13,052 bases of DNA, from the NCBI GenBank assembly GCA_945833895.1, contig CAMAGQ010000037.1, forward strand, positions 1 to 13,052. Direction: 5' to 3'. Source of the DNA: an uncultured bacterium (GTDB lineage: Bacteria > Cyanobacteriota > Vampirovibrionia > Gastranaerophilales > Gastranaerophilaceae). Shown here piece by piece: positions 12,848-13,052 of this stretch; position 1 is the stretch's first letter; every line of letters begins with the position of its first letter. A program made the translations under genes and the position numbers. The notes beneath the pieces were generated by a model. That model was not told where the DNA came from. It did no database searches and saw only the letters and a program-made list of their open reading frames with translations.

Positions 12848-12886
12848 GTAAATGTTTTTAAGATTTACACAGAAGGATAAAATGAA

Positions 12887-13052
12887 ATGGCAAATTTAAA
12901 AGATTTTTGCATTTGGTAGTGTTGATGTACTATCAGCAAAAGTTCAAGGGGATTATGTTGATATAACTATATTGGATACTTATGATTTTAATAAAAATTC
13001 ATATAATCTACTAGTCAAAATGGGTCGTAGTGTACAAGACGCAGGAGAATTA
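12887..13052 (+). pseudogene. 5' end of an unrecognised gene, frameshifted in a T-run and cut by the window edge
   Basis: From the ATG at 12887, 9 nt after a good AGAAGGA, the frame reads MANLKDF and then CIW and a TAG stop at 12917-12919. Skipping one T in the five-T run at 12904-12908 gives an open frame to the end of the window: MANLKDF then AFGSVDVLSAKVQ, GDYVDITILDTYDF and NKNSYNLLVKMGRSVQDAGEL. The downstream frame has no upstream start of its own, since it closes at TAA 12897-12899; an ATG at 12882 in that frame encodes only five codons. So the likeliest reading is one gene broken by a single-base insertion, or a homopolymer sequencing error. I do not recognise the product; 55 residues are too few to assign it. 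Confidence 0.6.

Overview
The window is AT-rich chromosomal DNA with short intergenic gaps, Shine-Dalgarno-led genes and operons joined by 1-11 nt junctions. It carries an outer-membrane lipopolysaccharide (LPS) export module (lptB plus a single lptF/lptG-type permease), so the host should be diderm. My best guess is an uncultured gut bacterium of the Melainabacteria/Gastranaerophilales lineage. That rests on base composition, the one-gene LptF/G arrangement and the polar leader of one predicted lipoprotein. It is an inference, not a database result. All twelve complete genes end in TAA.

Layout. (1) 24-2311 (+): an ArnT-like membrane glycosyltransferase overlapping by one base a YkgJ-type cysteine-cluster protein. 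(2) 2356-3390 (+): ilvE with its own Shine-Dalgarno sequence and a strong terminator. (3) 3639-5200 (+): a MerR-like HTH/coiled-coil protein directly upstream of recA, behind a good sigma70-type promoter and ending in a terminator. (4) 5333-6298 (+): an unrecognised predicted lipoprotein with an unusual 50-residue polar leader. (5) 6360-6640: a repeat-rich intergenic region. (6) 6652-7182 (+): rsmD, whose -10 element sits immediately before the start codon. (7) 9875-7227 (-): lptB, an lptF/G-family permease and a secreted phosphodiester-glycosidase-domain protein, tightly coupled and convergent with rsmD. (8) 9876-10262: a divergent intergenic region with repeat remnants, two candidate promoters and a palindromic leader. 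(9) 10263-12753 (+): a UvrD/PcrA-like helicase followed 10 nt later by rnhA. (10) 12754-13052: a perfect inverted repeat, a promoter, and the 5' end of an unrecognised gene that appears frameshifted in a T-run and runs off the edge.

Functional themes are cell envelope biogenesis (glycosyltransferase, Lpt export, secreted glycosidase-like protein, lipoprotein) and genome maintenance (recA, UvrD-like helicase, RNase HI), with single genes for branched-chain amino acid and rRNA metabolism. I see no CRISPR array, tRNA, rRNA, transposase or phage module. The least explained items are the predicted lipoprotein, the recA-linked HTH protein, the glycosidase-domain gene in the Lpt operon, the possible leaderless starts of rsmD and the helicase, and the frameshifted gene at the right edge.
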